DNA of 12,609 bases from CAKVLS01 sp045605365 (GTDB taxonomy: Bacteria > Bacillota > Clostridia > Christensenellales > UBA1242), in contig JAZUPV010000062.1 of NCBI GenBank assembly GCA_045605365.1, positions 1 to 12,609 of the forward strand, read 5' to 3'. How positions within the stretch are numbered: the stretch's first letter is position 1; each line of letters opens with the position of its first letter. This document shows, piece by piece, positions 1 to 8,396 of the stretch. The notes beneath the pieces were generated by a model that worked only from the letters and a program-made list of their open reading frames with translations, was not told the origin of the DNA and did not search any database. The translations under genes and the position numbers were made by a program.

Positions 1-2276
1 GGTATATAAACATCTGGCAAAAAGTACATTTCTATTTTCTTTTCACCGTCACCATCACAGGCGTCACATCTACCACCCTTAACGTTAAAACTAAATCTAC
101 CGCTGTTATAACCACGCTCTTTGGCTTCTTGCGTACTTGCAAACAACTCTCTTATTGGTCCAAAAACACCCGTATATGTTGCTGGGTTGCTACGTGGCGT
201 ACGACCAATTGGAGATTGGTCGATATTTATAACTTTGTCTAAACCATCTAGACCTTGGATAGATTTAAACTTGCCTTCTATCAAGTTGCTACGGTTAAGG
301 TTGTTTGATAGTACAGGATACAAAACATCATTTATCAAACTACTCTTGCCGCTACCACTAACACCCGTAACAACACTCAAAAGCCCCTTTGGTATATCTA
401 CCGATATGTTTTTAAGGTTGTTTTGTTTTGCCCCTACGATAGTTATAAAGCCCTTTTCTGGCGATTTGCGTTTTGCTGGGACAGGTATTTTTAACTCTCC
501 ACTAAGGTATTTGCCAGTGATAGAGTTGGCATTTTTTATAACATCTTTTATGCTGCCTTGAGCAACAATCTCTCCACCGTGAACACCCGCTCTTGGTCCA
601 ATATCTACAAGATAGTCAGCTGCAAGCATTGTGTCTTCGTCGTGTTCTACTACGATAAGTGTATTGCCCAAATCACGCAAACGTTGTAATGTATATATCA
701 ACTTTTCGTTGTCTCTCTGGTGCAAACCAATACTTGGCTCGTCTAAAATATACAAAACACCTACAAGACCGCTACCAATCTGAGTGGCAAGACGTATACG
801 TTGTGCTTCGCCACCACTAAGGGTACGAGCTGTACGGCTAAGTGTCAAATAGTCTAAACCTACATTGCACAAAAAGTCTAATCTTGCGTTGATTTCTTTT
901 AAGATAGGTTCTGCTATCAAAGTTTGGCTCTTGTTTAAATTTAGATTAGCTAGATAATTTTTTAGTTCATAAGCATTAAGGTCGGTCATTTCTATAATAT
1001 TATATTTGCCGACTTTTACAGAAAGAGCCTGTTCGTTTAGACGTTTACCCTTGCATAGTGGGCACTCTTGTTCACGCATAAGTTTGGCTATTTCGCTCTT
1101 GGCATATTCACTATTAGATTCAGTAAACCTACGTTTTAAGTTAGGTATAAGACCTTCGTAACTACCCTTATACTCGCCACTGAATTTAGCAGTGTTATAT
1201 TCTAGGTCTAGTTCTTCTCCGTTGTTTCCATATAACAATATATGCAAAATATCTTTTGGCAAGTCTTTTACTGGAGTGTCTAGGCTAAAGTTGTATTTTT
1301 TTGATAAGGCATTGTAGTACATTGCACTGATAGACCCTATCTCCATCATCCAACCAGTAACCCTTAAGCCGCCTTCTCTTATAGACTTGTCACTTTTTCT
1401 TAAAATTAGATTTTCGTCTATTTCGCTGGTAAAACCAAGACCGCTACAATTTGGACAAGCGCCAAATGGAGTATTAAAACTAAACAATCTTGGGCTGATT
1501 TCGTCAAAAGAAAAACCACATTCGCTACAAGCAAACTTGTTGCTATAAGTAGTAGTTTCGCCATCACTCTCTACATATACCAAGCCATCGCTAAGTTTAA
1601 GAGCAATCTCTAAACTTTCAGAAAGACGCTTGTCAATGTCAGGTTTGATAACCAATCTATCAACAACAATATTTATGTTGTGTTTGATATTTTTGTCAAG
1701 GGTGATTTCTTCGTCTAAGGTATATATTACTCCATCAACTTCTACCCTAACATAACCGTCTTTTCTAAAATCTTCAAATAATTTTGCAAAAGAACCTTTT
1801 TGACCACGAACAACTGGCGAAGTAATGATTAGTTTGGTACCTTCTGGTTTTTGCTTAATAAGGTCAATAATATTATCTACAGATTGTTTTGCGATTGGTT
1901 TGTGACAGTGTGGACAATATGGAGTACCAACATTGGCATATAACAAACGTAAATAATCATATATCTCTGTAACAGTACCGACTGTAGAACGCGGATTGTG
2001 CGAAGTTGTCTTTTGGTCGATAGATATAGCAGGAGAAAGACCCTCTATACTTTCAACGTCTGGTTTTTGAACTTGCCCCAAAAACTGTCTTGCATAAGAA
2101 GATAATGACTCTACATATCTACGTTGACCTTCTGCAAAGATAGTATCAAAAGCAAGTGTCGACTTGCCACTACCACTAACCCCAGTAAAAACAATAAGCT
2201 TATTTCTTGGCAAGGTCAAGTCAACGTTTTTTAGGTTATTCTCTTTGGCTCCTTTGATTATAATATTTTCTTCCAT
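1..2276 (-). CDS. uvrA: UvrA, excision nuclease ATPase subunit (3' end missing)
   Basis: UvrA is the damage-sensing ABC-type ATPase of nucleotide excision repair; as a dimer it loads UvrB onto damaged DNA in the cytoplasm. The frame is open from ATG at 2276 to the window edge, giving 758 of about 940 usual residues. Visible in order: an N-terminal Walker A (GVSGSGKST), a first zinc module with CPHC, CSEC and CPNC pairs, the ABC signature LSGGEAQRIRLA, Walker B ILDEPSIGLH, a second Walker A (VVTGVSGSGKSS), and the start of the second zinc module (GRFSFNVKGGRC, then CDAC) at the left edge. The second signature and Walker B lie outside. The start sits 14 nt after the uvrB stop with a ribosome site AGGAG at 2286-2282, so it is the second gene of a uvrB-uvrA operon. 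No frameshift or lost motif was seen. Confidence 0.97.
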   Translation of the reverse strand, partial: MEENIIIKGAKENNLKNVDLTLPRNKLIVFTGVSGSGKSTLAFDTIFAEGQRRYVESLSSYARQFLGQVQKPDVESIEGLSPAISIDQKTTSHNPRSTVGTVTEIYDYLRLLYANVGTPYCPHCHKPIAKQSVDNIIDLIKQKPEGTKLIITSPVVRGQKGSFAKLFEDFRKDGYVRVEVDGVIYTLDEEITLDKNIKHNINIVVDRLVIKPDIDKRLSESLEIALKLSDGLVYVESDGETTTYSNKFACSECGFSFDEISPRLFSFNTPFGACPNCSGLGFTSEIDENLILRKSDKSIREGGLRVTGWMMEIGSISAMYYNALSKKYNFSLDTPVKDLPKDILHILLYGNNGEELDLEYNTAKFSGEYKGSYEGLIPNLKRRFTESNSEYAKSEIAKLMREQECPLCKGKRLNEQALSVKVGKYNIIEMTDLNAYELKNYLANLNLNKSQTLIAEPILKEINARLDFLCNVGLDYLTLSRTARTLSGGEAQRIRLATQIGSGLVGVLYILDEPSIGLHQRDNEKLIYTLQRLRDLGNTLIVVEHDEDTMLAADYLVDIGPRAGVHGGEIVAQGSIKDVIKNANSITGKYLSGELKIPVPAKRKSPEKGFITIVGAKQNNLKNISVDIPKGLLSVVTGVSGSGKSSLINDVLYPVLSNNLNRSNLIEGKFKSIQGLDGLDKVINIDQSPIGRTPRSNPATYTGVFGPIRELFASTQEAKERGYNSGRFSFNVKGGRCDACDGDGEKKIEMYFLPDVYI

Positions 2277-2290
2277 ACAAACTCCTACTA

Positions 2291-4249
2291 TTAGTTGTTT
2301 AGTTGTCTTTTTAGTTCTGCTATACGGTCTCTTAGTTTTATTGCGCTTTCAAAATCAAGCGTCTTGACCGACATATCCATAAACCCTTTAAGTTTTTCGA
2401 TTTCTTTTTCGATATCTTTGCGATTAACTTTTTTGTTATTATCGATTTCTTTAGAAGATATCTCAAGGGTATTTTTTACTGATTTAATTATTGTTTTTGG
2501 TATAATACCGTGTTTTTCGTTATATTCTTGTTGTAATTTGCGACGTTTTGCAGTAGTTTCAATAGCTCTTTTCATAGAGTCTGTCATATTGTCAGCATAC
2601 ATAATAACTTTTGCTTGGCTATTACGAGCAGCACGACCGATTGTCTGTATAAGAGATGTTTCGCTACGAAGAAAACCTTCTTTGTCCGCATCTAAAATAG
2701 CGACCAGCATAGTCTCAGGTATGTCAAGACCTTCTCTAAGAAGATTGATACCAACCAACACGTCAAAAGCACCTTGTCTTAGACCGTTGATAATTTCTAT
2801 ACGTTCTAATGTGTCGATGTCAGAATGCATATACCTAACTTTTATACCATAATCGATAAGATAAGTTGTGAGACTTTCTGCCATCTTTTTTGTAAGGGTG
2901 GTTATTAGTACCCTACCACTCTTTTCTACTACATTATTAATCTCTTCAATTAAATCATCAATTTGGTTTTTGATAGGCTTTACGACAACTTCTGGGTCTA
3001 AAAGACCTGTAGGACGTATTATTTGTGTAGCTACGTTGTCGGCAATAGTCATCTCATATGGCGCTGGTGTTGCAGAAACATAGACCGTTTGGTTAAGTCT
3101 ACTGTTAAACTCGTCAAAGTTAAGTGGACGATTGTCATAAGATGAATTTAGTCTAAAGCCATAACCTACAAGATTGTCTTTGCGAGCTCTATCGCCATTA
3201 TACATACCTTTGATTTGTGGTACAGTCATATGACTTTCGTCAATAAACAATAGAAAATCTTTGTTAAAATAATCTAACAAGGTATAGGGCGCTTCGCCGG
3301 GCTTTCTACCATCAAAATACCTTGAATAGTTTTCTATACCGCTACAATACCCTATCTCTCGCATCATCTCTATATCATAGCTTGTGCGCTCGTCAAGGCG
3401 TTGGGCCTCTAACAGTTTGTTTTTGTCTTTAAAAGCTTGTACTTGTTGTTGTTTGTCTTGTTCTATTTGTTGCAATGCTTGTTCTAACTTTTCACTACCT
3501 ATAGCATAGTGCGAAGCTGGATATATAGCAACGTGTGATAATTTGCTGATGGCTTTGCCACTGACTACATCAAACTCAACAATGCGCTCTATCTCATCAT
3601 CAAAAAACTCTATTCTTACAGCTTTGTCTGTATAACTAGAAGGATAAATGTCCAAAACATCACCCTTTGCTCTAAAAGTACTACGTTTAAAGTCAATTTC
3701 GTTACGTTCATAACGTATCTCGATAAGACGTTTTATAATATCATTTCGGTCAACTTTATCGCCTTGTCTTAGTGAGATGTGTAGTTTTAGATATTCTTCA
3801 GGTTCACCCAAACCATATATACACGAAACTGACGACACAACAATAACATCATCTCTTTCTAATAAAGAACTTGTCGCAGAGTGACGAAGTTTGTCAATTT
3901 CGTCATTGATAGACATATCTTTTTCTATATAGGTATCACTAGCTACTATATAAGCCTCTGGTTGATAATAATCATAGTAAGAAACAAAAAACTCTACCCT
4001 ATTGTTAGGGAAAAACTCTCTAAACTCGTTGCAAAGCTGAGCGGCTAGAGTCTTATTGTGAGCAAGTACCAATGTTGGCTTGCCGACGTTTTTGATGATG
4101 TTTGCCATAGTAAAAGTTTTGCCACTACCAGTAACACCCAACAATACTTGAGACTTGTCGCCACGTTTGATACCTTGGGTTATGCTATCAACAGCTTGTT
4201 GTTGATCACCAGCTAAACTATACTCACTGCGTAATTGAAACTCGCTCAT
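2291..4249 (-). CDS. uvrB: UvrB, excision nuclease helicase-like subunit
   Basis: UvrB receives damaged DNA from UvrA, verifies the lesion by inserting a beta-hairpin between the strands, and recruits UvrC for incision. The 652 residues are close to the usual 655-675. Motifs: Walker A GVTGSGKT (residues 38-45); the beta-hairpin region starting at YYDYYQPEAY (91-100) with the following DTYIEKD; a Walker B region FIDESHMT; helicase motifs including HSDIDTLER and QTIGRAARN; and a C-terminal UVR motif (roughly the last 40 residues, DFESAIKLRDRIAELK), which binds UvrC or UvrA. The start at 4249 follows AAAGGAT (4260-4254). uvrA follows after 14 nt. A consensus-like promoter and a candidate SOS box lie upstream, so damage induction is plausible. 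Identity is certain. Confidence 0.98.
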   Translation of the reverse strand: MSEFQLRSEYSLAGDQQQAVDSITQGIKRGDKSQVLLGVTGSGKTFTMANIIKNVGKPTLVLAHNKTLAAQLCNEFREFFPNNRVEFFVSYYDYYQPEAYIVASDTYIEKDMSINDEIDKLRHSATSSLLERDDVIVVSSVSCIYGLGEPEEYLKLHISLRQGDKVDRNDIIKRLIEIRYERNEIDFKRSTFRAKGDVLDIYPSSYTDKAVRIEFFDDEIERIVEFDVVSGKAISKLSHVAIYPASHYAIGSEKLEQALQQIEQDKQQQVQAFKDKNKLLEAQRLDERTSYDIEMMREIGYCSGIENYSRYFDGRKPGEAPYTLLDYFNKDFLLFIDESHMTVPQIKGMYNGDRARKDNLVGYGFRLNSSYDNRPLNFDEFNSRLNQTVYVSATPAPYEMTIADNVATQIIRPTGLLDPEVVVKPIKNQIDDLIEEINNVVEKSGRVLITTLTKKMAESLTTYLIDYGIKVRYMHSDIDTLERIEIINGLRQGAFDVLVGINLLREGLDIPETMLVAILDADKEGFLRSETSLIQTIGRAARNSQAKVIMYADNMTDSMKRAIETTAKRRKLQQEYNEKHGIIPKTIIKSVKNTLEISSKEIDNNKKVNRKDIEKEIEKLKGFMDMSVKTLDFESAIKLRDRIAELKRQLNN

Positions 4250-4284
4250 ATTTATCCTTTATATAATTTACAATTTACTCTAAA

Positions 4285-4313
4285 AGTATAACACTATGCC
4301 CCAATTTTTGCAA
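4285..4313 (-). promoter_or_regulatory. Sigma-A-type promoter of uvrBA
   Basis: Read on the minus strand there is a -35 TTGCAA (4313-4308), a 17 bp spacer, and a -10 TATACT (4290-4285) with the extended -10 element TGT directly before it. Transcription should start near 4278, giving a leader of about 29 nt before the uvrB start. The match was judged by eye against the TTGACA/TATAAT consensus; the start site is inferred. Confidence 0.75.
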
Positions 4314-4330
4314 CAAATAGTATGTTGTTT

Positions 4331-4344
4331 AAAACATATGTTCA
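4331..4344. promoter_or_regulatory. Candidate LexA (DinR) SOS box upstream of uvrBA
   Basis: The 14-mer AAAACATATGTTCA matches 11 of 14 positions of the Gram-positive LexA box CGAACATATGTTCG, including the ACATATGT core and one full GTTC arm. It is the only such site noticed, and it lies in front of uvrB, a classic SOS gene. Its centre is about 60 bp upstream of the predicted start of transcription, further away than a repressor site overlapping the promoter would be, and one arm is imperfect. Binding by LexA is therefore an inference. Confidence 0.45.
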
Positions 4345-4360
4345 TATTTTGAAATAAAAA

Positions 4361-4387
4361 AAACTAAGCATTGAGCTTAGTTTTTTT
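4361..4387 (-). terminator. Rho-independent terminator of the Ig-repeat surface protein gene
   Basis: A 9 bp perfect stem AAACTAAGC / GCTTAGTTT (4361-4369 and 4375-4383) encloses a 5 nt loop. On the minus strand it is followed by a T-rich run, about 10 nt after the stop of the gene at 4393. The plus strand also has a T run, so it could work both ways, but no plus-strand gene is nearby. It insulates uvrBA from the upstream surface protein gene. Confidence 0.85.
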
Positions 4388-4392
4388 AATAA

Positions 4393-7300
4393 TTATTTTT
4401 CTTCTTTAACTTCTACAACAGTTTCTTTAGCTTCAGTTTTTACTTCTTTAGCTTCTACTTTTTTTGTAGCTTTTTTAGTAGATTTGCCTTTGCCCTTACT
4501 GCCTTTGCCTTTTGCAAAGAATACGATAACACCAGCAAGGATAACTAGAGAAACAACAATAAGGATAACACCTGTAGTTTCGTTAGTGTAGTTTTCTGTA
4601 GAATTGTCACCAACAACAACGATTTCTGTAGAATAAGTACCTAAGTTACCAGCAGCGTCTTTTGCAGTGATAGTTAGCACATAAGTACCTTCTGTTTCAA
4701 AAGTATAAGTACGGATTTGTCCGTCTTCTCCAGATTCTTCATATTTAACTGAAGTACCTGCGTTTTTCTCGTTAAGAGTAATTGTGTTGTATTTAAACTC
4801 TTCGCCTTCTTCTGGGATAATGTTATCTTGGATAACAATCTTAGAAGTATCAATAATTAATTTGCCATCGCTAAGTTTAAGTTTTGTAGCGATACTGTCA
4901 CCGTAACTAACTGTAGGTTTTACAGTTTCACCAACCAAGATATTGATAACTTGGTCTTCAGCAGCGTTGTTGCTAAAGTCGCTTGCGCTGTATGTTACTG
5001 TATAAGTACCTTTTGTAGTAGGTGTAAAGAAATATTCTTGTCTGTCTTCGTCAAAGCCAATTTTGTATTTTTCAACAGAATTGTCAACAGTGTACTTTTT
5101 GCCATCTGGTCCAGAGATAACAACTTTTGCAGTTGAACCCATATTTAGAGAACCAGCACCAATTGTAAAGTCGTGGTAAACGTCTTCACTTGAGAAATCA
5201 GGGATATAGATTTTGCCATATTCAGCAGAATCAGTTACTGTAGTAAATTCTTTTCTGTCAGCTTCGTAACCTTGACCGTTGTTAACTGTCAAAATAGGTT
5301 TTGTTGTGTCAACAACTTTGATGTAGATTGTTACTTCTTCAGCAACGTTACCATCATTGTCTTTAGCTGTGTATTTGATTGTGTAGCCGTTTTCGTTAAC
5401 TTGTAGTGGAACGAATAGAGAACCATTGATGTATTCTGGGTTTTCTACACAAGTTACTTCTGCAGTTAAATCATCGTCAACATTGTCGATAACTTCTGCA
5501 ATACCTAGGTCATAACGAGTACCAAGTTCCATAGTGTATGTTTTGTTGTTAACTACACCAGTGATACGTGGAGCTTCTTTGTCAACAAGTTTTGGAAGAA
5601 CTGTTGTTACGCTAGTACCGTTGTTGCCAGAGTCGATAGCAGTATATGTTACTGTGTAACTTTCTGCTAAGTTAGCTGTAAATGATATACCAGGGTGTGT
5701 ATAAGTGTATTTGCCTGCATCATAAGATTTTGCAATAGCACCAAGAGCATTGATACCAGTAACAACGTTGCCGTTGTTGTCTCTTACTGTTACAACAATC
5801 ATAAGACTTCTGTCTTCGTCAGTAAATGTTACACCATCAACTTTTACTGTTGAGTATTGTTCGTAAGTGTTTGTAGTAACACTTGTACCAGCAACACCAG
5901 TAGCTTCTGGAGCGTTGCCGTCGTTGATGTTGTTAACATAGATTGTTTTTCTATAAGTTTGAGTGTTGTTGTATGGGTCTGTAGCATAAGCAACAACTTC
6001 AAATTGTCCACCGTTTTCGATAGCTAGTTCATAAATAGTAGCATTTGATTGACCAGCAATCTTAGTAGACATATCAAAACTTAGGTTTTTGTCATTGTTT
6101 TTGTCTTCAGTTACTTCGTAGATTTTAGTTTTTGCCCCAAATTCTAGGTAATATCTAACGTCAACCACGCTAGATGAGTTGTCAGTAACTGTAGGTTTTG
6201 CGAAAGATACAACTTGGTCATAAGTTGCTACTGATGGGAAGTTGTCAGCAAAAGTAACTACTGGCACTTGAGAATCAGTAAAGTCTTCGCTAATAGTGAA
6301 GTTAGTAACCCAACTTGCACTTAGACCACTACCGTCAGAAACACGGTAAGTAACTGTATAATCACCAGCTGGGAATTTGTCCTCATCAGAGATGTCAAGT
6401 TCTACTTCTCTAGATGCTTTTTCTGCAGAAGTATAGCTTGTTTTGCCAGGGTTTGATGGGTCTGAAGTAAATGGGTGGTAAGTATCAGTTTGTAGGTTGA
6501 TAGAACTATCTAATAATGTAGAAGAGATAGTACGATAGAATGTAAAGCTGCTAAAATCAGAAATAACACTGTCAGTAGCATACATAGCTGGCATTGTGAT
6601 TGTACCTTTTGCTCTACCTACTTTGCTTGGTACTAGGTATTTAGCTTCGTGTAGGTCGTGAGCTGCAGTAGCAATATCAGCCATATCATAACCCCTAACA
6701 ATATAAAGTGTAGGAGCTGTGTTATCTTTTACATCTTCGATAGTGTACTTGTATGTTTCACCAACGTTGCCATAATAATCTTTAACAGAATATGTGATTT
6801 GGTAATCACCACCGTCAACTGTTGGGATAAAGTATAGACCATCTTCGTCTTCTTCAACTGCAACGTTTGCAGGAGTTGTACCTTTTAGGGTAACTTTAAC
6901 ATCTGTATAAACGTTAAGTTTGCTGTTTGCATCGTTTTTGTTATATGCAGAAGCATATGGAAGATAAGTTCTTTCGTTCAAACTTGCTGTTGTTGGAGCG
7001 TCAGGTATAGTATAACCAATCTCTATGTTTGTATGGTCATATGTGTTGCTACCAATAATAGTTTTTGTTTGAGTTTGTAAAGATAGGTTGCTATCTGTAT
7101 TGTAATAAGTATAAGTAACAACGTTTGTACCTTCTTCTGGAGCAAAAGAATAGTTGCCATTTGTAGATACTAATGTACTATCCAATGAAGAATAAGTATG
7201 GTTGTCAGTTTTTGCAACGATCTTTATAGCGCACTTTTTGTAATAAGCAATTTGTTGTGCAGTAAGACCAAGTTTTTCTTCTGCATCAGCTTCGTCAAGA

Positions 7301-7890
7301 GCTGGGTTGTAAGCACCGTTTGTATAAACCAAAACGCCGTCTTCGTTATAAACGTCAGGGTTTGGTAGAGTTACGTTAGGTACTTTGTTGCCATCAAATC
7401 TTGAAGCTAGAGTATCGATATAACCTGGAAGTACTACTTGGTTGTTTTGTGCAAAAGTCATAGAATAAGTGTCTGCACTAACTAAGATAGAATATTTCTC
7501 AGAAGTAGTAACAACACCATAATCATTAGTTGCAGTATAAACAACTGTATATCTACCTACTTTGGTTGGAGTGAATTTGTAATCACTTGTACCAGTAGTG
7601 ATTTTTGCAGCTGGCACTTCTCTACCGCTAGGCTCGTAAATCTTGATAGAAACTATAGAATCTGTAGCTACCTTCCAAGCGCTAGTTGTTGCTTTTGGCA
7701 AAGAAATCTCAACGTCAACTTTACCAACTGAAGGCATTTTCTTTACAGTTACTACGTCGCCAATCTTAACATCACCAGGAGTAGGATTTGCTGCGTATGC
7801 TTTAACGTGGCTTACAGGAATGGCAAAAGTGCTACCAACCATTGCTGCTGCAAGTATACCAGAGGTTAAATATTTTTTATACTTTTTCAT
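4393..7890 (-). CDS. Large secreted, membrane-anchored protein with about nine Ig-like repeats
   Basis: Not a named gene; probably a cell-surface adhesin-like or structural protein. Starting at 7890 gives 1165 residues. A typical signal peptide comes first (KKYKKY, then a hydrophobic core, probable cleavage after VKAYA near residue 35). The body is a chain of beta-sandwich Ig-like units, each ending in a variant of YTVTYTAxDxxGN; I count nine such ends (for example YTVVYTATNDYG, YQITYSVKDYYGN, YTVTYTAIDSGNNG, YTIKYTAKDNDGN, YTVTYSASDFSNN). The unit beginning DKEAPRITGV resembles the Big_3/DUF5011 type. A membrane helix (about 1107-1126) is followed by a 38-residue tail of almost only Lys, Glu, Ala, Thr and Val. 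No LPXTG or other sortase signal is visible. A longer frame starting with TTG at 7974 exists, but AAGGAGA at 7903-7897, six nt before ATG 7890, and the signal peptide fix the start. It is transcribed alone, with its own promoter and terminator. Ligand and role are unknown. Confidence 0.85.
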   Translation of the reverse strand: MKKYKKYLTSGILAAAMVGSTFAIPVSHVKAYAANPTPGDVKIGDVVTVKKMPSVGKVDVEISLPKATTSAWKVATDSIVSIKIYEPSGREVPAAKITTGTSDYKFTPTKVGRYTVVYTATNDYGVVTTSEKYSILVSADTYSMTFAQNNQVVLPGYIDTLASRFDGNKVPNVTLPNPDVYNEDGVLVYTNGAYNPALDEADAEEKLGLTAQQIAYYKKCAIKIVAKTDNHTYSSLDSTLVSTNGNYSFAPEEGTNVVTYTYYNTDSNLSLQTQTKTIIGSNTYDHTNIEIGYTIPDAPTTASLNERTYLPYASAYNKNDANSKLNVYTDVKVTLKGTTPANVAVEEDEDGLYFIPTVDGGDYQITYSVKDYYGNVGETYKYTIEDVKDNTAPTLYIVRGYDMADIATAAHDLHEAKYLVPSKVGRAKGTITMPAMYATDSVISDFSSFTFYRTISSTLLDSSINLQTDTYHPFTSDPSNPGKTSYTSAEKASREVELDISDEDKFPAGDYTVTYRVSDGSGLSASWVTNFTISEDFTDSQVPVVTFADNFPSVATYDQVVSFAKPTVTDNSSSVVDVRYYLEFGAKTKIYEVTEDKNNDKNLSFDMSTKIAGQSNATIYELAIENGGQFEVVAYATDPYNNTQTYRKTIYVNNINDGNAPEATGVAGTSVTTNTYEQYSTVKVDGVTFTDEDRSLMIVVTVRDNNGNVVTGINALGAIAKSYDAGKYTYTHPGISFTANLAESYTVTYTAIDSGNNGTSVTTVLPKLVDKEAPRITGVVNNKTYTMELGTRYDLGIAEVIDNVDDDLTAEVTCVENPEYINGSLFVPLQVNENGYTIKYTAKDNDGNVAEEVTIYIKVVDTTKPILTVNNGQGYEADRKEFTTVTDSAEYGKIYIPDFSSEDVYHDFTIGAGSLNMGSTAKVVISGPDGKKYTVDNSVEKYKIGFDEDRQEYFFTPTTKGTYTVTYSASDFSNNAAEDQVINILVGETVKPTVSYGDSIATKLKLSDGKLIIDTSKIVIQDNIIPEEGEEFKYNTITLNEKNAGTSVKYEESGEDGQIRTYTFETEGTYVLTITAKDAAGNLGTYSTEIVVVGDNSTENYTNETTGVILIVVSLVILAGVIVFFAKGKGSKGKGKSTKKATKKVEAKEVKTEAKETVVEVKEEK

Positions 7891-7896
7891 TAAAAA

Positions 7897-7903
7897 TCTC
7901 CTT
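7897..7903 (-). promoter_or_regulatory. Ribosome binding site that sets the surface protein start
   Basis: AAGGAGA on the minus strand with a 6 nt gap to ATG at 7890. It shows that the in-frame extension up to 7974, which begins with TTG and has no such site, is not the true start. Confidence 0.85.
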
Positions 7904-7978
7904 AACATGCAAGTCATATAAGTTTTATAAAAGTCGTTTTTAGGGGCAATATATAATTGTCCAGTTTTAAACAAATCT

Positions 7979-8007
7979 AGTTTATACTAAACGCTATCGT
8001 TTGTCAA
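7979..8007 (-). promoter_or_regulatory. Promoter of the Ig-repeat surface protein gene, with a palindrome in the spacer
   Basis: A perfect -35 TTGACA (8007-8002), a 17 bp spacer and a -10 TAAACT (7984-7979). The spacer carries an inverted repeat AAACG-CTAT-CGTTT (7989-8002) that touches the -35 box, a position where a repressor could block polymerase. The predicted leader is about 80 nt. Promoter from sequence match; operator role inferred. Confidence 0.7.
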
Positions 8008-8112
8008 CAAAAACTATTAAATATTAGCATAAAATATTGATATAAAAACCGTTTTTGTAACCAAAACTAAGTATATCTATATAATATTAGACCAAAATTG
8101 TTTTTTTATAAA

Positions 8113-8153
8113 CTCAATAAAAAATAAAAACACCTGAGTATAAACTCAAGTGT
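8113..8153 (-). terminator. Rho-independent terminator of the Cys-rich microprotein gene
   Basis: A 10 bp stem with one G-U pair (8130-8139 with 8144-8153) and a 4 nt loop. On the minus strand it is followed by a T-rich run extending to about 8113. It lies 18 nt after the microprotein stop. The plus strand also has a T run after the stem. Between here and the surface protein promoter (about 8008-8112) there is only AT-rich DNA in which I see no gene. Confidence 0.85.
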
Positions 8154-8171
8154 TTGTTTTTTTGCTATGTA

Positions 8172-8360
8172 TTAGCAGCATTGTCTATTGTTGTTACCGC
8201 AAGAACCTAAAATAATAAGTAAAAGTACCAAAGTGCAGCAATCAATGTTGTGACCTATACCGCAACCGCAGTTACCTAAAAGCAATAGCAATAAAATTAT
8301 CCAGCAGCAATCGTTGCCACCTTCGTGCATACCACATTCTCTTCCAAACATACCTTGCAT
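8172..8360 (-). CDS. Small Cys/Leu-rich protein with an internal 23-residue duplication
   Basis: Function unknown. The 62 residues contain ten cysteines and two long hydrophobic stretches. The protein is a tandem duplication with a period of 23 residues: DCC at 17-19 and again at 40-42, each followed by a run of Leu/Ile/Val and then LGxCG (28-32 and 51-55). It ends in a CysCys pair. The DNA repeats too: both copies share gattgctgc and a ttttaggt segment. The reading frame is supported by a very strong ribosome site AGGAGGAG (8375-8368), 7 nt before ATG, its own promoter region and a good terminator. Small proteins of this composition occur in Clostridia, sometimes annotated as high-cysteine HCB-type or spore-associated proteins; that link is from memory of the style, not a demonstrated homology. 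Two membrane hairpins or a disulfide- or metal-rich surface layer protein are both possible. Confidence 0.75.
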   Translation of the reverse strand: MQGMFGRECGMHEGGNDCCWIILLLLLLGNCGCGIGHNIDCCTLVLLLIILGSCGNNNRQCC

Positions 8361-8396
8361 AAAAATTCTCCTCCTATATAGTATAAGCTAAACGTA

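Noticed and set aside
121..561. Plus-strand open frame opposite uvrA
   Set aside because: It lies antisense to a clear uvrA frame with intact motifs, resembles no protein, and has no ribosome site or promoter. The same holds for 2164-2367.
2295..3083. Two plus-strand open frames opposite uvrB (2295-2852 and 2868-3083)
   Set aside because: Both are shadows of the conserved uvrB sequence; their translations are low-complexity Ser/Leu/Ile-rich reverse readings.
7891..7974. 28-residue N-terminal extension of the surface protein
   Set aside because: It would begin with TTG close to the predicted transcription start, has no ribosome site, and would put a non-signal stretch before a standard signal peptide that has its own AAGGAGA site.
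8044..8056. AAAAAC-C-GTTTTT palindrome between the surface protein promoter and the next terminator
   Set aside because: One-base centre cannot form an RNA hairpin and such short A/T-dominated symmetry is expected by chance in this DNA; no adjacent signal uses it.
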